Under the pieces are notes generated by a model. That model worked only from the letters and a program-made list of their open reading frames with translations, was not told where the DNA came from and searched no databases. From the NCBI GenBank assembly GCA_004559785.1, contig SFXD01000034.1, forward strand, positions 1-19,713: 19,713 nucleotides of DNA. The letters run 5' to 3'. Every line of letters begins with the position of its first letter. Within the stretch, counting starts at the first letter, position 1. Positions 1 through 8,357 of this stretch are shown in pieces. This stretch comes from a bacterium. Lineage in GTDB: Bacteria; Bacteroidota; Bacteroidia; Bacteroidales; Bacteroidaceae. The position numbers were made by a program, and so were the translations under genes.

Positions 1-166
1 TATGTCCATTTGTGGGTGCCTACATACGCTTGGTCGCTTATTGTCCCTAACTTGCATATTCCTCTTTTTCAATCAGTCACGATGCCCGCATCGCTCCTTC
101 ATGCAAAAAAGAAATCTGCTGCGTTATCGTTCAACAATCGACTCAAGCTAATTTATAGAACACCCC
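1..166. other. Intergenic DNA downstream of the RND pump gene
   Basis: No coding region is supported here. The only open frame reading into it is short and runs into the 3' end of the pump gene on the opposite strand. A 14-base palindrome lies at 80-93 (CGATGC-CC-GCATCG) and an A-run at 115-120, but they do not form a standard terminator on either strand. No outer-membrane channel gene begins here. Confidence 0.5.
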
Positions 167-3100
167 TTATGTCGATGTTTTCCTGCCCTGGTTCATCCAC
201 TCGTACACCACCGGAATGACAAAGGCATTGAGGAATGTCGAGGTCAGAAGTCCTCCAAGTATCACCTTCGCCATTGGGCTCTGTATCTCGTTGCCCGACA
301 GGTCTCCACGCAAGGCAAGAGGGATAAGGGCAAGGGCTGAGGTCAGGGCTGTCATGAGAATTGGGTTCATCCTGTCCATTGAGCCCTTGAGAATACAATC
401 CCTGAGAGACATCCCCTCGTTGCTACCCAAAAGGTGGCGATACTGGGTGAGCAGCAGCATCCCGTTGCGCGTGGCAATGCCGAACAAGGAGATGAACCCG
501 ATGACGGCAGGAATGCTGACCTCACCCGTGGTAATGCAGAGCACGTACACCCCGCCTATAAGGGCAAGCGGAAGGTTGAGCAATACAACCCCGCTCTCCC
601 TCAGGTCACGTATCTGTGCATTGAGCAACAGGAATATCACCACTACGCTGATTAGCGACATGAGTAGCAGTATGCGACTTGCCGCCTGCTCGCTCTCGAA
701 CTGCCCGCCATATTCCACATGGTAACCTTCGGGCAAGGTAATGTTTTCTTCTATACGCTCCTTGATGTCCTCCACCACACTACGTATGTCCCTGCCGCTG
801 GTATTGGCACTGACCACGACCTTGCGCCTGGCGTTCTCCCTGTTGATGGTGTTGGGACCTACGGAGGACGTTACCTGTGCCACGTCGGACAAAGGCACCT
901 TGCGTCCGTCCCCGGTGTCTATGACAAGGCTGCGTATGCCGTCAATGGTACGTCGGCATGTTGAATCCGAGCGCACTATCAAGGGAAACCTCCTGCCTTC
1001 GTCCAAGACCTCAGCCACCTGCTCGCCAGCCATGTTGACACTGACGAACTCGTTGAACTCCGGAAGCGAAATTCCCTGTCTGAGCAGCATCTCGCGGTTG
1101 GGGACAATCTTCAATTCCGGGCGCTCCACCTGCTGTTCCACCCCGAGGTCGGCAATTCCCTCTACGTCTCCTATAAGAGCCTTTATCTCGTTACCTATGG
1201 AGAACAGGCGGTTGAGGTTGTCGCCAAACACCTTGATGGCGATGTTAGCCTGCGTACCACTGAGCATGGCATCTATCCTGTGGCTGATGGGCTGCCCTAT
1301 CTCGATGTTGGCACCCGGTATCATCGACAGTTTGCCACGTATGTCGGACAGGAGTTCTTCATGCGAACGGTTGCCAAGTTCGAATGGGGCTTCTATCTCC
1401 GAGACATTCACCCCCAGGGCATGCTCGTCCAGCTCCGCCCTTCCCGTCTTCCTCGCCACGGTCTTGATTTCCGGCACGGAGAGCAGCAGTTCCTCCGCCT
1501 GCCTGCCGATACGGTCGGACTCTTCAAGCGAAATGCCCGGCATCAAACTGACGTTGACAGTAAACGAGCCCTCGTTGAATGGAGGCAGGAAACTGTTTCC
1601 GAGAGTAAAGAACAAAACGACGGCGGAGAGCGTGACAGCCGAGACGGCTCCCATCACCACACCCTTGTGTCCCAACACCCAAAGCAGGCATGCGCCATAC
1701 CGCACCCTGAGCCATGACGTAAGGCGCGACCCGGAAGCCCCTGTCCCTTTGGCAGAACCAGGCCTAAGAAGATAGCCGCACAGGACCGGGGTGAGGGTCA
1801 AGGCTACCAGCGTGGATGCAAACAAAGCCACCACAAAGGCAATACCGAGAGGTATGAGCATCCTGCCCTCCATGCCACTGAGGCAGAACAACGGCAGGAA
1901 ACTGACTATGATGATGAGGGTGGAATTCAGGATTGGCATGCGCACCTCGCGAGAAGCCTCGTAAATGACGCTTAGCCTCTCAGGCAGGGTTGCGGGATGC
2001 ACCTCGTTCAGTTTCCTCCATACATTCTCGACATCTACAATGGCATCGTCAACGAGAGAGCCTATGGCTATCGCCAAGCCGCCAAGGCTCATGGTGTTGA
2101 CACTCATACCCAACAGGTGGAGAATGAGCAGGGCTGCAAGCAGACTGACGGGGATGGTGACAACGGAGATGACCGTCGTGCGGACATTACCCAAAAACAA
2201 GGCAAGCACTATGACAACGAACACCGCTCCCTCTATGAGGGAATTGCGGACATTGTCTATCGCACTTTCGATGAAACGCGACTGCCTAAACACGTCGGTC
2301 GAGACATGTACGTCCTGCGGCAAGTTACCGGAGACATCTTCCAGGGCAGCCTCAAGGGCTTCCGTCAACTCCAGAGTGCCAGTGGCAGGTTGCTTGGTAA
2401 CGGTCAGCAAAACCGCAGGCTTGCCTCTTTCCGAGGCCACGCCGAGCTTTGGTTCCTGGGCACCTATCCTGACCTGTGCTATGTCGGCTATGGTGACAGG
2501 CATTCCGTCTACGGTCTTCACCAACGAGCGCGCTATGTCGTCTACGTCAGACGTGGACACGACGCCACGCACGATATATTCATTGCCATATTGGTAGACC
2601 ACGCCGCCGTTGACATTGTTGTTCATGCCACGGGTGGCTTCCATCAATTCCTGCAGCGAGACCCCGTAATGACGCATCCTGCCAGGGTCGAACAGTATCT
2701 GGTACTCGCGTATGTCGCCTCCCAGCACGGCTACCTGCGCCACCCCGCCAGTGGATAGCAGGCGAGGACGTATCACCCAATCGGCCAGGGTGCGCAAGTC
2801 CATCATGGATGTCGAGTCGGAAGTAAGCCCCACAATAAGCAGTTCGCCCAGGATGGAAGACTGCGGTCCGATAGTTGGCGCACCAACTCCGTCAGGCAAG
2901 CTTCCGCTAATGGCGGCAAGCTTTTCCGACACTGTCTGCCGAGCTATATATATATCGGTATCCCAGTCGAACTCCACCCATACGACAGAAAAGCCCATCG
3001 CGGAGGACGACCTAACCCTGCGCACTCCGGTTGAGCCGTTGACAGCAGTCTCTATGGGGAAAGAGACCAGTTGCTCTACCTCCTCGGCAGCCATGCCGTT

Positions 3101-3259
3101 TGCCTCTGTCATGACAACGACGGTGGGGGCGTTGAGGTCGGGAAAGGCATCCACCTCGGTTTGCATTGTAGCGACGGTACCTCCTACCGTAAGGAGTACG
3201 GCAGCCAGAAGAATGACGAGCCTGTTTTCCAGCGAAAACGATATTATCTTATTCAGCAT
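167..3259 (-). CDS. Heavy-metal efflux RND pump, CusA/CzcA family
   Basis: This is the inner-membrane, proton-driven subunit of a tripartite metal-efflux system and would export cations across the envelope. The protein is 1030 residues, the usual RND length. It has an N-terminal transmembrane helix (about 10-32), a large periplasmic domain, a membrane block around 340-510, a second periplasmic domain and a final membrane block. The fourth-helix motif AIGSLVDDAIVDVEN (about 398-412) carries the acidic residues typical of the metal-exporting RND class. As I recall the family, it is closer to CusA than to the DFGIIVDGAVVIVEN pattern of CzcA. The periplasmic methionines used by CusA for copper do not all seem present by eye, so the substrate is undecided. 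An in-frame ATG 18 codons upstream (3313) would overlap the adaptor gene. The ATG at 3259 is preferred because it opens with the family-typical MLNKIISFSLENRL, 7 bases after the adaptor stop. Confidence 0.93.
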   Translation of the reverse strand: MLNKIISFSLENRLVILLAAVLLTVGGTVATMQTEVDAFPDLNAPTVVVMTEANGMAAEEVEQLVSFPIETAVNGSTGVRRVRSSSAMGFSVVWVEFDWDTDIYIARQTVSEKLAAISGSLPDGVGAPTIGPQSSILGELLIVGLTSDSTSMMDLRTLADWVIRPRLLSTGGVAQVAVLGGDIREYQILFDPGRMRHYGVSLQELMEATRGMNNNVNGGVVYQYGNEYIVRGVVSTSDVDDIARSLVKTVDGMPVTIADIAQVRIGAQEPKLGVASERGKPAVLLTVTKQPATGTLELTEALEAALEDVSGNLPQDVHVSTDVFRQSRFIESAIDNVRNSLIEGAVFVVIVLALFLGNVRTTVISVVTIPVSLLAALLILHLLGMSVNTMSLGGLAIAIGSLVDDAIVDVENVWRKLNEVHPATLPERLSVIYEASREVRMPILNSTLIIIVSFLPLFCLSGMEGRMLIPLGIAFVVALFASTLVALTLTPVLCGYLLRPGSAKGTGASGSRLTSWLRVRYGACLLWVLGHKGVVMGAVSAVTLSAVVLFFTLGNSFLPPFNEGSFTVNVSLMPGISLEESDRIGRQAEELLLSVPEIKTVARKTGRAELDEHALGVNVSEIEAPFELGNRSHEELLSDIRGKLSMIPGANIEIGQPISHRIDAMLSGTQANIAIKVFGDNLNRLFSIGNEIKALIGDVEGIADLGVEQQVERPELKIVPNREMLLRQGISLPEFNEFVSVNMAGEQVAEVLDEGRRFPLIVRSDSTCRRTIDGIRSLVIDTGDGRKVPLSDVAQVTSSVGPNTINRENARRKVVVSANTSGRDIRSVVEDIKERIEENITLPEGYHVEYGGQFESEQAASRILLLMSLISVVVIFLLLNAQIRDLRESGVVLLNLPLALIGGVYVLCITTGEVSIPAVIGFISLFGIATRNGMLLLTQYRHLLGSNEGMSLRDCILKGSMDRMNPILMTALTSALALIPLALRGDLSGNEIQSPMAKVILGGLLTSTFLNAFVIPVVYEWMNQGRKTST

Positions 3260-3266
3260 GGCATTA

Positions 3267-4409
3267 TCAATGATTGTGTGAATGGCCGGGAATCGCATTT
3301 GCGGCTCCGGCAAGCCTTACGCTGACGGCACCCTTTACCACTACATGCTCGCCAGGCCGTACGCCCTTGACTATTTCGGTACGCTTGCCGTCGGTAGCCC
3401 CAAGTACGACCTCGCGCTTGTAGTAGGAATGGTCTCCCTCCCTGACATAGACGTAATATAGCCCCTGCTCCTCCGTCAGGGCTGCCTGCGGAAGGCTAAT
3501 CACGCTATCCCTGACACCCGTTATGAGAAATACCTCAGCGTACGCCCCCGGCACAATCCTGTCGTTGTTGTCAAACTGGAACGTAACAGGTATGTACGAC
3601 GATGAGCTAACCGCCGTCTTGCCCAACGAGAGCAGTTGCCCATTCATGTCAGCCAGATCCAACGTCTCGTCGCTATACTGCGTCCTGAACCGGGCGGAAC
3701 GCACATGCCCAAGCATTGGATAATAGCGCACCGGAACCTCGGCTCGCAAATATAGGTGCTGGTTCCTGGTTACCTCCATTAGCGGAGTCCCTACCTCTAC
3801 ATAGTCTCCGTCCTTGACGTAGCATTCCTTGACATAGCCTGTCACGGGAGACTTGACGGGCACACCCTTGCCAGCAACGGCTTCGCCAAGAGCCTTGTAT
3901 GCAAGCAAGGCCTTCTCGTAGGCGGCTTTCGCGGCATAGAACTCCCTTTCCGTCACAAGCCTCTCCTCTGCAAGCGGCTTCATCCTCTCGTACTCGCTGC
4001 GGGCGGCATCCAGTTCGATGTAAGCCTTGTCCGTCACGTCTCCTTCCTGCAATTTCGATGAAGAGACGTAGAACAATGTCGCACCAGCCCTTACCGGCAT
4101 CCCCTCGCCTACATCATGGGCATGTACCACAAGCCCCGTTACCGTAGAGGCGATGGTCGATTCGTCGCAGGAAGCCGCCGTCACCTTCCCACTTGTCTGT
4201 ATCACATCACGGAATGGCTGGGGTACCACCACGTCTGTCTCAACTCCGGCAGCCCTTGCCTTCGTGGGTTCCATGACAATGGCTCCGGCATCGTGAATAT
4301 GCCTTGCACCCGTTTCCTCAGACTCATGGCCATGACCTTCATGCCCTCCGTGGCAGGCACCTGACATCAGAGCCAGCAGCACGATTCCGGCAAATTGCTT
4401 TCTTACCAT
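3267..4409 (-). CDS. Periplasmic adaptor lipoprotein of the RND efflux system (HlyD/CusB-type)
   Basis: This 380-residue protein would link the RND pump to an outer-membrane channel. The N-terminus is a lipoprotein signal: MVRK, a hydrophobic stretch, then MSGAC with the acylated Cys at 19. A histidine-rich segment follows at once (HGGHEGHGHE, about 20-29), and the protein ends in PGHSHNH. Both look suited to binding metal, but that role is inference. The rest has the adaptor layout: a lipoyl-like half (about 85-115), an alpha-helical hairpin rich in Glu, Arg and Ala (about 120-165), the second lipoyl half with SPVTGYV, then beta-barrel and membrane-proximal domains. It is the first gene of the operon, 7 bases before the pump. 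A family-typical third gene (CusC/TolC-like) is not adjacent. Confidence 0.92.
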   Translation of the reverse strand: MVRKQFAGIVLLALMSGACHGGHEGHGHESEETGARHIHDAGAIVMEPTKARAAGVETDVVVPQPFRDVIQTSGKVTAASCDESTIASTVTGLVVHAHDVGEGMPVRAGATLFYVSSSKLQEGDVTDKAYIELDAARSEYERMKPLAEERLVTEREFYAAKAAYEKALLAYKALGEAVAGKGVPVKSPVTGYVKECYVKDGDYVEVGTPLMEVTRNQHLYLRAEVPVRYYPMLGHVRSARFRTQYSDETLDLADMNGQLLSLGKTAVSSSSYIPVTFQFDNNDRIVPGAYAEVFLITGVRDSVISLPQAALTEEQGLYYVYVREGDHSYYKREVVLGATDGKRTEIVKGVRPGEHVVVKGAVSVRLAGAANAIPGHSHNH

Positions 4410-4523
4410 ATCCTAACCTTACACATTCTTTTAGCTCGATCCCCCCTCACCCCATACCATGCACTTGCCCTTGGAATCCCGGGACACACGTCTGCCATGA
4501 AGCACAGGCAGGGAAACCAGGGA

Positions 4524-4531
4524 CAAAGGTA
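4524..4531 (-). promoter_or_regulatory. Candidate -7 box for the metal-efflux operon
   Basis: On the minus strand this reads TACCTTTG, a match to the Bacteroidota -7 consensus TAnnTTTG, about 115 bases before the adaptor start. No clean TTTG lies 19-20 bases upstream, so the -33 half is weak. It would give a leader of roughly 110 bases. Confidence 0.5.
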
Positions 4532-4550
4532 CGAATATTACTTCGCAATT

Positions 4551-4568
4551 CTGTTGCAATGGTAACAG
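4551..4568. promoter_or_regulatory. Inverted repeat at the expected -33 region of the efflux promoter
   Basis: CTGTT (4551-4555) and AACAG (4564-4568) form a dyad with an 8-base spacer. One further C-G pair lies inside after a mismatch. It sits 19-36 bases upstream of the TACCTTTG box, where a metal-responsive regulator could act. It is short enough to be chance, and no regulator gene is nearby. Confidence 0.25.
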
Positions 4569-4623
4569 ATATAACATTTCACAACATTGTTTTGTAGTAT
4601 TTTGGACTTTTTTGAGTCAAATA

Positions 4624-4655
4624 TTTGGAATTGAAAGAGAGAAGAGGTAATTTTG
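4624..4655 (+). promoter_or_regulatory. Promoter of the sppA-lpxK-punA-thiL operon
   Basis: TTTG (4624-4627) and TAATTTTG (4648-4655) are separated by 20 bases, a textbook Bacteroidota promoter. Transcription should begin near 4662, which rules out a start codon at 4653 and supports the sppA ATG at 4707. Confidence 0.8.
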
Positions 4656-4706
4656 CCTATAATATGCGTATTATTGAATAATTTTCAACATGACATTTAC
4701 AATAAA

Positions 4707-6476
4707 ATGAAAGATTTCATCAAGTACACCACAGCCACTGTAGTAGGTATAATCCTAACCAGTGTCATCATGACCATCATCAGCATAGTGTCAATAGCTG
4801 GCATGATAGCGAACGAGAGCGTTTCCTCGAAAATAGAGGACAACTCAATCCTAAGAATCAAGTTGCAGGGGGCAATTTCCGAAAGAGCGGAGGACACCAA
4901 CCCCATAAGCATGCTCTCGCAAGGAGAAATGCAGGACATAGCCCTCGACAATGCCCTCGTCGCATTGAAGAAGAGTGCCGAAAGCGACAAAGTGAAAGGC
5001 ATCTATCTCGAAGGAGGCATTCTGTCGGCACAACCTGCACAACTACAGGAACTGAGGCAGGCTCTGCTGCAATTCAAAAAGAGCGGCAAATGGATAGTGG
5101 CATACGGCGACCAGTATTCGCGGGCAGCCTATTACCTATGCTCCGTAGCCGACAAGGTATACATGAACCCCATAGGTATGCTGGATTGGAGCGGCATGGC
5201 AAGCAGCCCAATCTTTTACAAAGGACTCCTTGAGAAGGTGGGAGTAAAGATGCAGGTCTTCAAGGTAGGCACATACAAGAGTGCCGTGGAGCCTTTCGTG
5301 TGCGAGGAGATGAGTCCTGCAAACAGGGAACAGGTGCAGAGCTATCTCAGCAGTATCTGGGGAAACATGCTGAAGGAGGTGGCAGAGAGCCGTAACCTCG
5401 AAGTTGAGGCACTCAATGCCCTGGCCGATTCCATGATGATACTCGCCTTGCCACAGACGAGCGTGGAAGGCGGACTCGTGGACAGACTGTGCTACAAGGA
5501 CGAGGTAAAGTCGGAACTGAAGAACCGGCTTGAGCTGAAGGACGATGACAATCTCACATTCACTACCATTAACGACGTAGCAAATGCAGACGGCTTCAAC
5601 GAGAAGATCAAGGACGAGATAGCAATCTACTACGCATACGGGGAGATAGTGGACGACAAGGCTGCAGCCTTCTCACAGGAGCATGCCATCACGGCAAAAG
5701 AAATGACAAAGGACCTGCAAGACCTCAAGGACGACGACGACGTGAAAGCCGTGGTAATACGCGTCAACAGCCCTGGCGGCTCCGCTTACGCTAGCGAACA
5801 GATTTGGCACGAGGTACAACTGCTGAAGGAGAAGAAGCCCGTCATCATCAGCATGGGCGGATTTGCCGCAAGCGGAGGTTACTACATCAGTTGCGGAGCT
5901 GACTCCATCTATGCCGAGCCTACCACGCTAACGGGCAGCATTGGCATTTTCGGCATGGTGCCGGATGCAAGCGAACTGCTCACGCAGAAACTGGGCCTGA
6001 ACTTCGACGTAGTGAAAACAAATGCCCTGAGCGACTTCGGTTCCACAGGGAGGCCTTTCTCTGAGGAAGAAAGCAGGATGATGCAAGCCTACGTCAACAA
6101 TGGCTACGAGTTGTTCACAGGAAGGGTAGCCGAAGGCAGACAAATATCACAGGACAGCGTCAAGGTCATAGCAGAGGGGCGTGTATGGACGGGAGAACAA
6201 GCCCTGGGACTGGGACTCGTGGACAAGCTCGGCAACCTTGACGATGCCGTGGCTTCGGCTGCAAGCAAGGCCGGACTGGAGAAGTATACTACCAGCACAC
6301 ACCCCGACATACAGCCCTGGTATACGAACTTGTTGGACAAGACCGGCTCCGACTATATGGACAGCCAGCTGAGGAACGCCCTTGGCGATTACTACCCAGC
6401 TGTAAGGCTGATGCGCAATGTGTCGAAAATGAACCCCATACAGGCACGGATGCCTTTCGACCCAAACATAAGATAG
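4707..6476 (+). CDS. sppA: Signal peptide peptidase SppA, 67K type
   Basis: This inner-membrane serine protease degrades leftover signal peptides after secretion. The protein is 589 residues, in line with the long two-repeat (67K) SppA class. An N-terminal membrane helix spans about 9-36. Two tandem peptidase S49 domains follow. The first carries the catalytic lysine in GTYKSAVEPF (Lys191), and the second the nucleophile in GGFAASGGYY (Ser389). This matches the Lys-in-first, Ser-in-second arrangement of E. coli SppA (Lys209, Ser409). SPGGSAYASE (about 355-364) is also family-typical. A TTG 18 codons upstream in frame is rejected because it falls inside the -7 box. The ATG used here opens with MKDFIKYTTATVVG, which resembles SppA starts. 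It heads the operon, and lpxK begins 9 bases after its stop. Confidence 0.95.
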   Translation: MKDFIKYTTATVVGIILTSVIMTIISIVSIAGMIANESVSSKIEDNSILRIKLQGAISERAEDTNPISMLSQGEMQDIALDNALVALKKSAESDKVKGIYLEGGILSAQPAQLQELRQALLQFKKSGKWIVAYGDQYSRAAYYLCSVADKVYMNPIGMLDWSGMASSPIFYKGLLEKVGVKMQVFKVGTYKSAVEPFVCEEMSPANREQVQSYLSSIWGNMLKEVAESRNLEVEALNALADSMMILALPQTSVEGGLVDRLCYKDEVKSELKNRLELKDDDNLTFTTINDVANADGFNEKIKDEIAIYYAYGEIVDDKAAAFSQEHAITAKEMTKDLQDLKDDDDVKAVVIRVNSPGGSAYASEQIWHEVQLLKEKKPVIISMGGFAASGGYYISCGADSIYAEPTTLTGSIGIFGMVPDASELLTQKLGLNFDVVKTNALSDFGSTGRPFSEEESRMMQAYVNNGYELFTGRVAEGRQISQDSVKVIAEGRVWTGEQALGLGLVDKLGNLDDAVASAASKAGLEKYTTSTHPDIQPWYTNLLDKTGSDYMDSQLRNALGDYYPAVRLMRNVSKMNPIQARMPFDPNIR

Positions 6477-6485
6477 GAAGCTGCC

Positions 6486-7598
6486 ATGGAGGGGGATCTC
6501 ATAAGAATCAACGAATGGCTGTCTCCGCTCAGCTGGCTATATGCCATAGGGGTGGAAACAAGGAATGCCCTGTTCGACATGGGCATCCTGCCATCGCGTT
6601 CGTACGACATCCCCATCATCAACATTGGCAACATTACCGTAGGCGGAACAGGGAAGACGCCACACGTGGAATACCTCGTGCAACTCCTCTCAAGGGACTA
6701 CAAGGTGGCTGTCCTAAGCAGGGGGTACAAGCGCAGGAGCAAGGGGTACGTCCTTGCCACGCCCGAGTCAAGGGTGGAAGACATTGGAGACGAATCATGG
6801 CAGATGAAGCACAAGTTCCCCAACATATATGTAGCCGTGGATGCAAACAGACGCAGAGGCATAGAACGGCTGATGCACGACGATGCAACACGTGACGTGG
6901 AGGTAATACTGCTTGACGATGCCTTCCAACACAGATACGTCAAGCCCGGGATGAACATATTGCTCGTCGACTACCACCGGATGATTACTGACGACCGGTT
7001 GCTGCCGGCAGGTAGGCTTAGGGAGAACGTCTCTGCCAAGCGCAGGGCAAACATGGTCATAGTCAGCAAGTGCCCACATGACATCACGCCAATGGGATTC
7101 CGGGTCATACAATCCGCACTACAGTTGCAACCCTTCCAGCAACTATACTTCAGCACGCTCAGATACTCTGACCTTAGGCAAATGGCAGGCAGCAAGGTCA
7201 TCCCCCTTTCAAGCCTGAGAAGCGAAAACTACCACATACTCCTGCTGACGGGTATAGGCTCGCCACTGCAGATGGAACAAGACCTGCGCAGGTATTGCCA
7301 GCAAATCAAGTCGATGCCATTCAGCGACCACCACAGATTCTCAGACAAGGACGTTCCTTCCATACAGCAAGCCCTGCGCCAACTTGCCCGTCCAAGCATA
7401 ATCGTCACCACGGAAAAGGACGCCACCAAGCTACAAGGCCTTGGTGCATTGGACGAAGCCGTCAGAGACAGCATCTACATATTACCCGTCAGAGTATGCA
7501 TCATGAAGGATGAGACTCAAACGCTTAACAACAACATCATTGACTATGTACGAAACAATCCAAGAAACAGCAAAATGGCTTCGGGAGAGAATGCCTAA
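6486..7598 (+). CDS. lpxK: Tetraacyldisaccharide 4'-kinase
   Basis: LpxK phosphorylates the 4' position of the tetraacyldisaccharide 1-phosphate to give lipid IVA, at the cytoplasmic face of the inner membrane in lipid A synthesis. The 370-residue length is normal. The N-terminal amphipathic part WLSPLSWLYAIGVETRNALF (about 11-30) fits the membrane-associated helix of the family. The P-loop is NIGNITVGGTGKTPH (about 46-60, Lys57) and the second metal/base motif is LLDDAFQHR (about 142-150). DANRRRGI (119-126) is also typical. TAGGAAG, made partly from the sppA stop codon, lies 5 bases before the ATG and can serve as ribosome binding site. The 3' end overlaps the next gene by 53 bases. It shows the host is Gram-negative with lipid A. 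Confidence 0.95.
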   Translation: MEGDLIRINEWLSPLSWLYAIGVETRNALFDMGILPSRSYDIPIINIGNITVGGTGKTPHVEYLVQLLSRDYKVAVLSRGYKRRSKGYVLATPESRVEDIGDESWQMKHKFPNIYVAVDANRRRGIERLMHDDATRDVEVILLDDAFQHRYVKPGMNILLVDYHRMITDDRLLPAGRLRENVSAKRRANMVIVSKCPHDITPMGFRVIQSALQLQPFQQLYFSTLRYSDLRQMAGSKVIPLSSLRSENYHILLLTGIGSPLQMEQDLRRYCQQIKSMPFSDHHRFSDKDVPSIQQALRQLARPSIIVTTEKDATKLQGLGALDEAVRDSIYILPVRVCIMKDETQTLNNNIIDYVRNNPRNSKMASGENA

Positions 7599-8355
7599 CA
7601 ACCCCGAGACTGCCATCATACTGGGCACTGGCCTGGGACGACTTGCCGAAAGCATCGACAAGTCTATGTGCATTCCATATAGAGAGATTCCCAACTTCCC
7701 CGTTTCGACGGTGGAGGGACATAGTGGGCAACTAATCTTCGGGCGGTTGAGCGACAAGGACATCATGGCAATGGAGGGACGCTTCCACTACTATGAGGGG
7801 TACAGCATGAAAGAAGTGACGTTCCCCATCCGCGTAATGTACGAACTCGGCATCAAGACGCTCTTCGTCAGCAATGCGGCAGGAGGCACCAACAAGGATT
7901 TCCAGATAGGAGACCTCATGATTATCACCGACCATATCAACTTCATGCCCGAGAATCCTCTGCATGGTCCCAACATTCCTACAGGACCTCGATTCCCTGA
8001 CATGGGGGAGGCTTACGACAAGGAACTAATCAAGCTCGCCGACACGATTGCCTCCGAACACGGCATAAACGTCAGGCACGGCGTGTACCTCGCAACGCAA
8101 GGACCGACATACGAGACACCCAGCGAGTATCGCATGTTCGCCCTGTGGGGAGCCGACGCAGTAGGCATGAGCACGGTTCCCGAAGTGATAGTGGCCCACC
8201 ATTGTGGCATCAGATGCTTTGGCGTAAGCATCATCACAGACCTCGGCGTGACCGAACATCCCGTGACCATCACCCACGAGGACGTGCAGAAAGCCGCCAA
8301 CGAGGCACAGCCCCTGATGGCAACGATAATGGCAGAAATGATTAAGCGGAGCTGA
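7546..8355 (+). CDS. punA: Purine nucleoside phosphorylase (trimeric PNP family)
   Basis: This enzyme splits purine nucleosides with phosphate into free base and ribose 1-phosphate, for purine salvage in the cytoplasm. The protein is 269 residues. Phosphate-binding GTGLG (27-31), RFHYYEG (79-85), the AAGGTN segment (111-116), GPTYETPSE (186-194, with the base-binding Glu189) and WGADAVGMSTVPEV (201-214) all match the trimeric family. The start overlaps lpxK by 53 bases. It is kept because MYETIQETAKWL aligns with the N-terminus of animal PNPs (YxxxxxTAEWL). A shorter start at 7591 would lose that helix. At the position of human Asn243 this protein has Asp232 (IITD). That residue governs 6-oxopurine specificity, so the usual inosine/guanosine label is not certain. 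The thiL start lies 2 bases after the stop. Confidence 0.93.
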   Translation: MYETIQETAKWLRERMPNNPETAIILGTGLGRLAESIDKSMCIPYREIPNFPVSTVEGHSGQLIFGRLSDKDIMAMEGRFHYYEGYSMKEVTFPIRVMYELGIKTLFVSNAAGGTNKDFQIGDLMIITDHINFMPENPLHGPNIPTGPRFPDMGEAYDKELIKLADTIASEHGINVRHGVYLATQGPTYETPSEYRMFALWGADAVGMSTVPEVIVAHHCGIRCFGVSIITDLGVTEHPVTITHEDVQKAANEAQPLMATIMAEMIKRS

Positions 8356-8357
8356 AT

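Noticed and set aside
80..93. Palindrome CGATGC-CC-GCATCG downstream of the pump gene
   Set aside because: The 2-base loop is too tight for RNA and no T-run follows on either strand, so it is not supported as a terminator.
741..1775. Long plus-strand open frame opposite the RND pump
   Set aside because: It lies wholly antisense to a well-recognised gene, shows no family features, and has the Ser/Thr/Arg-rich composition of a reverse-frame shadow.
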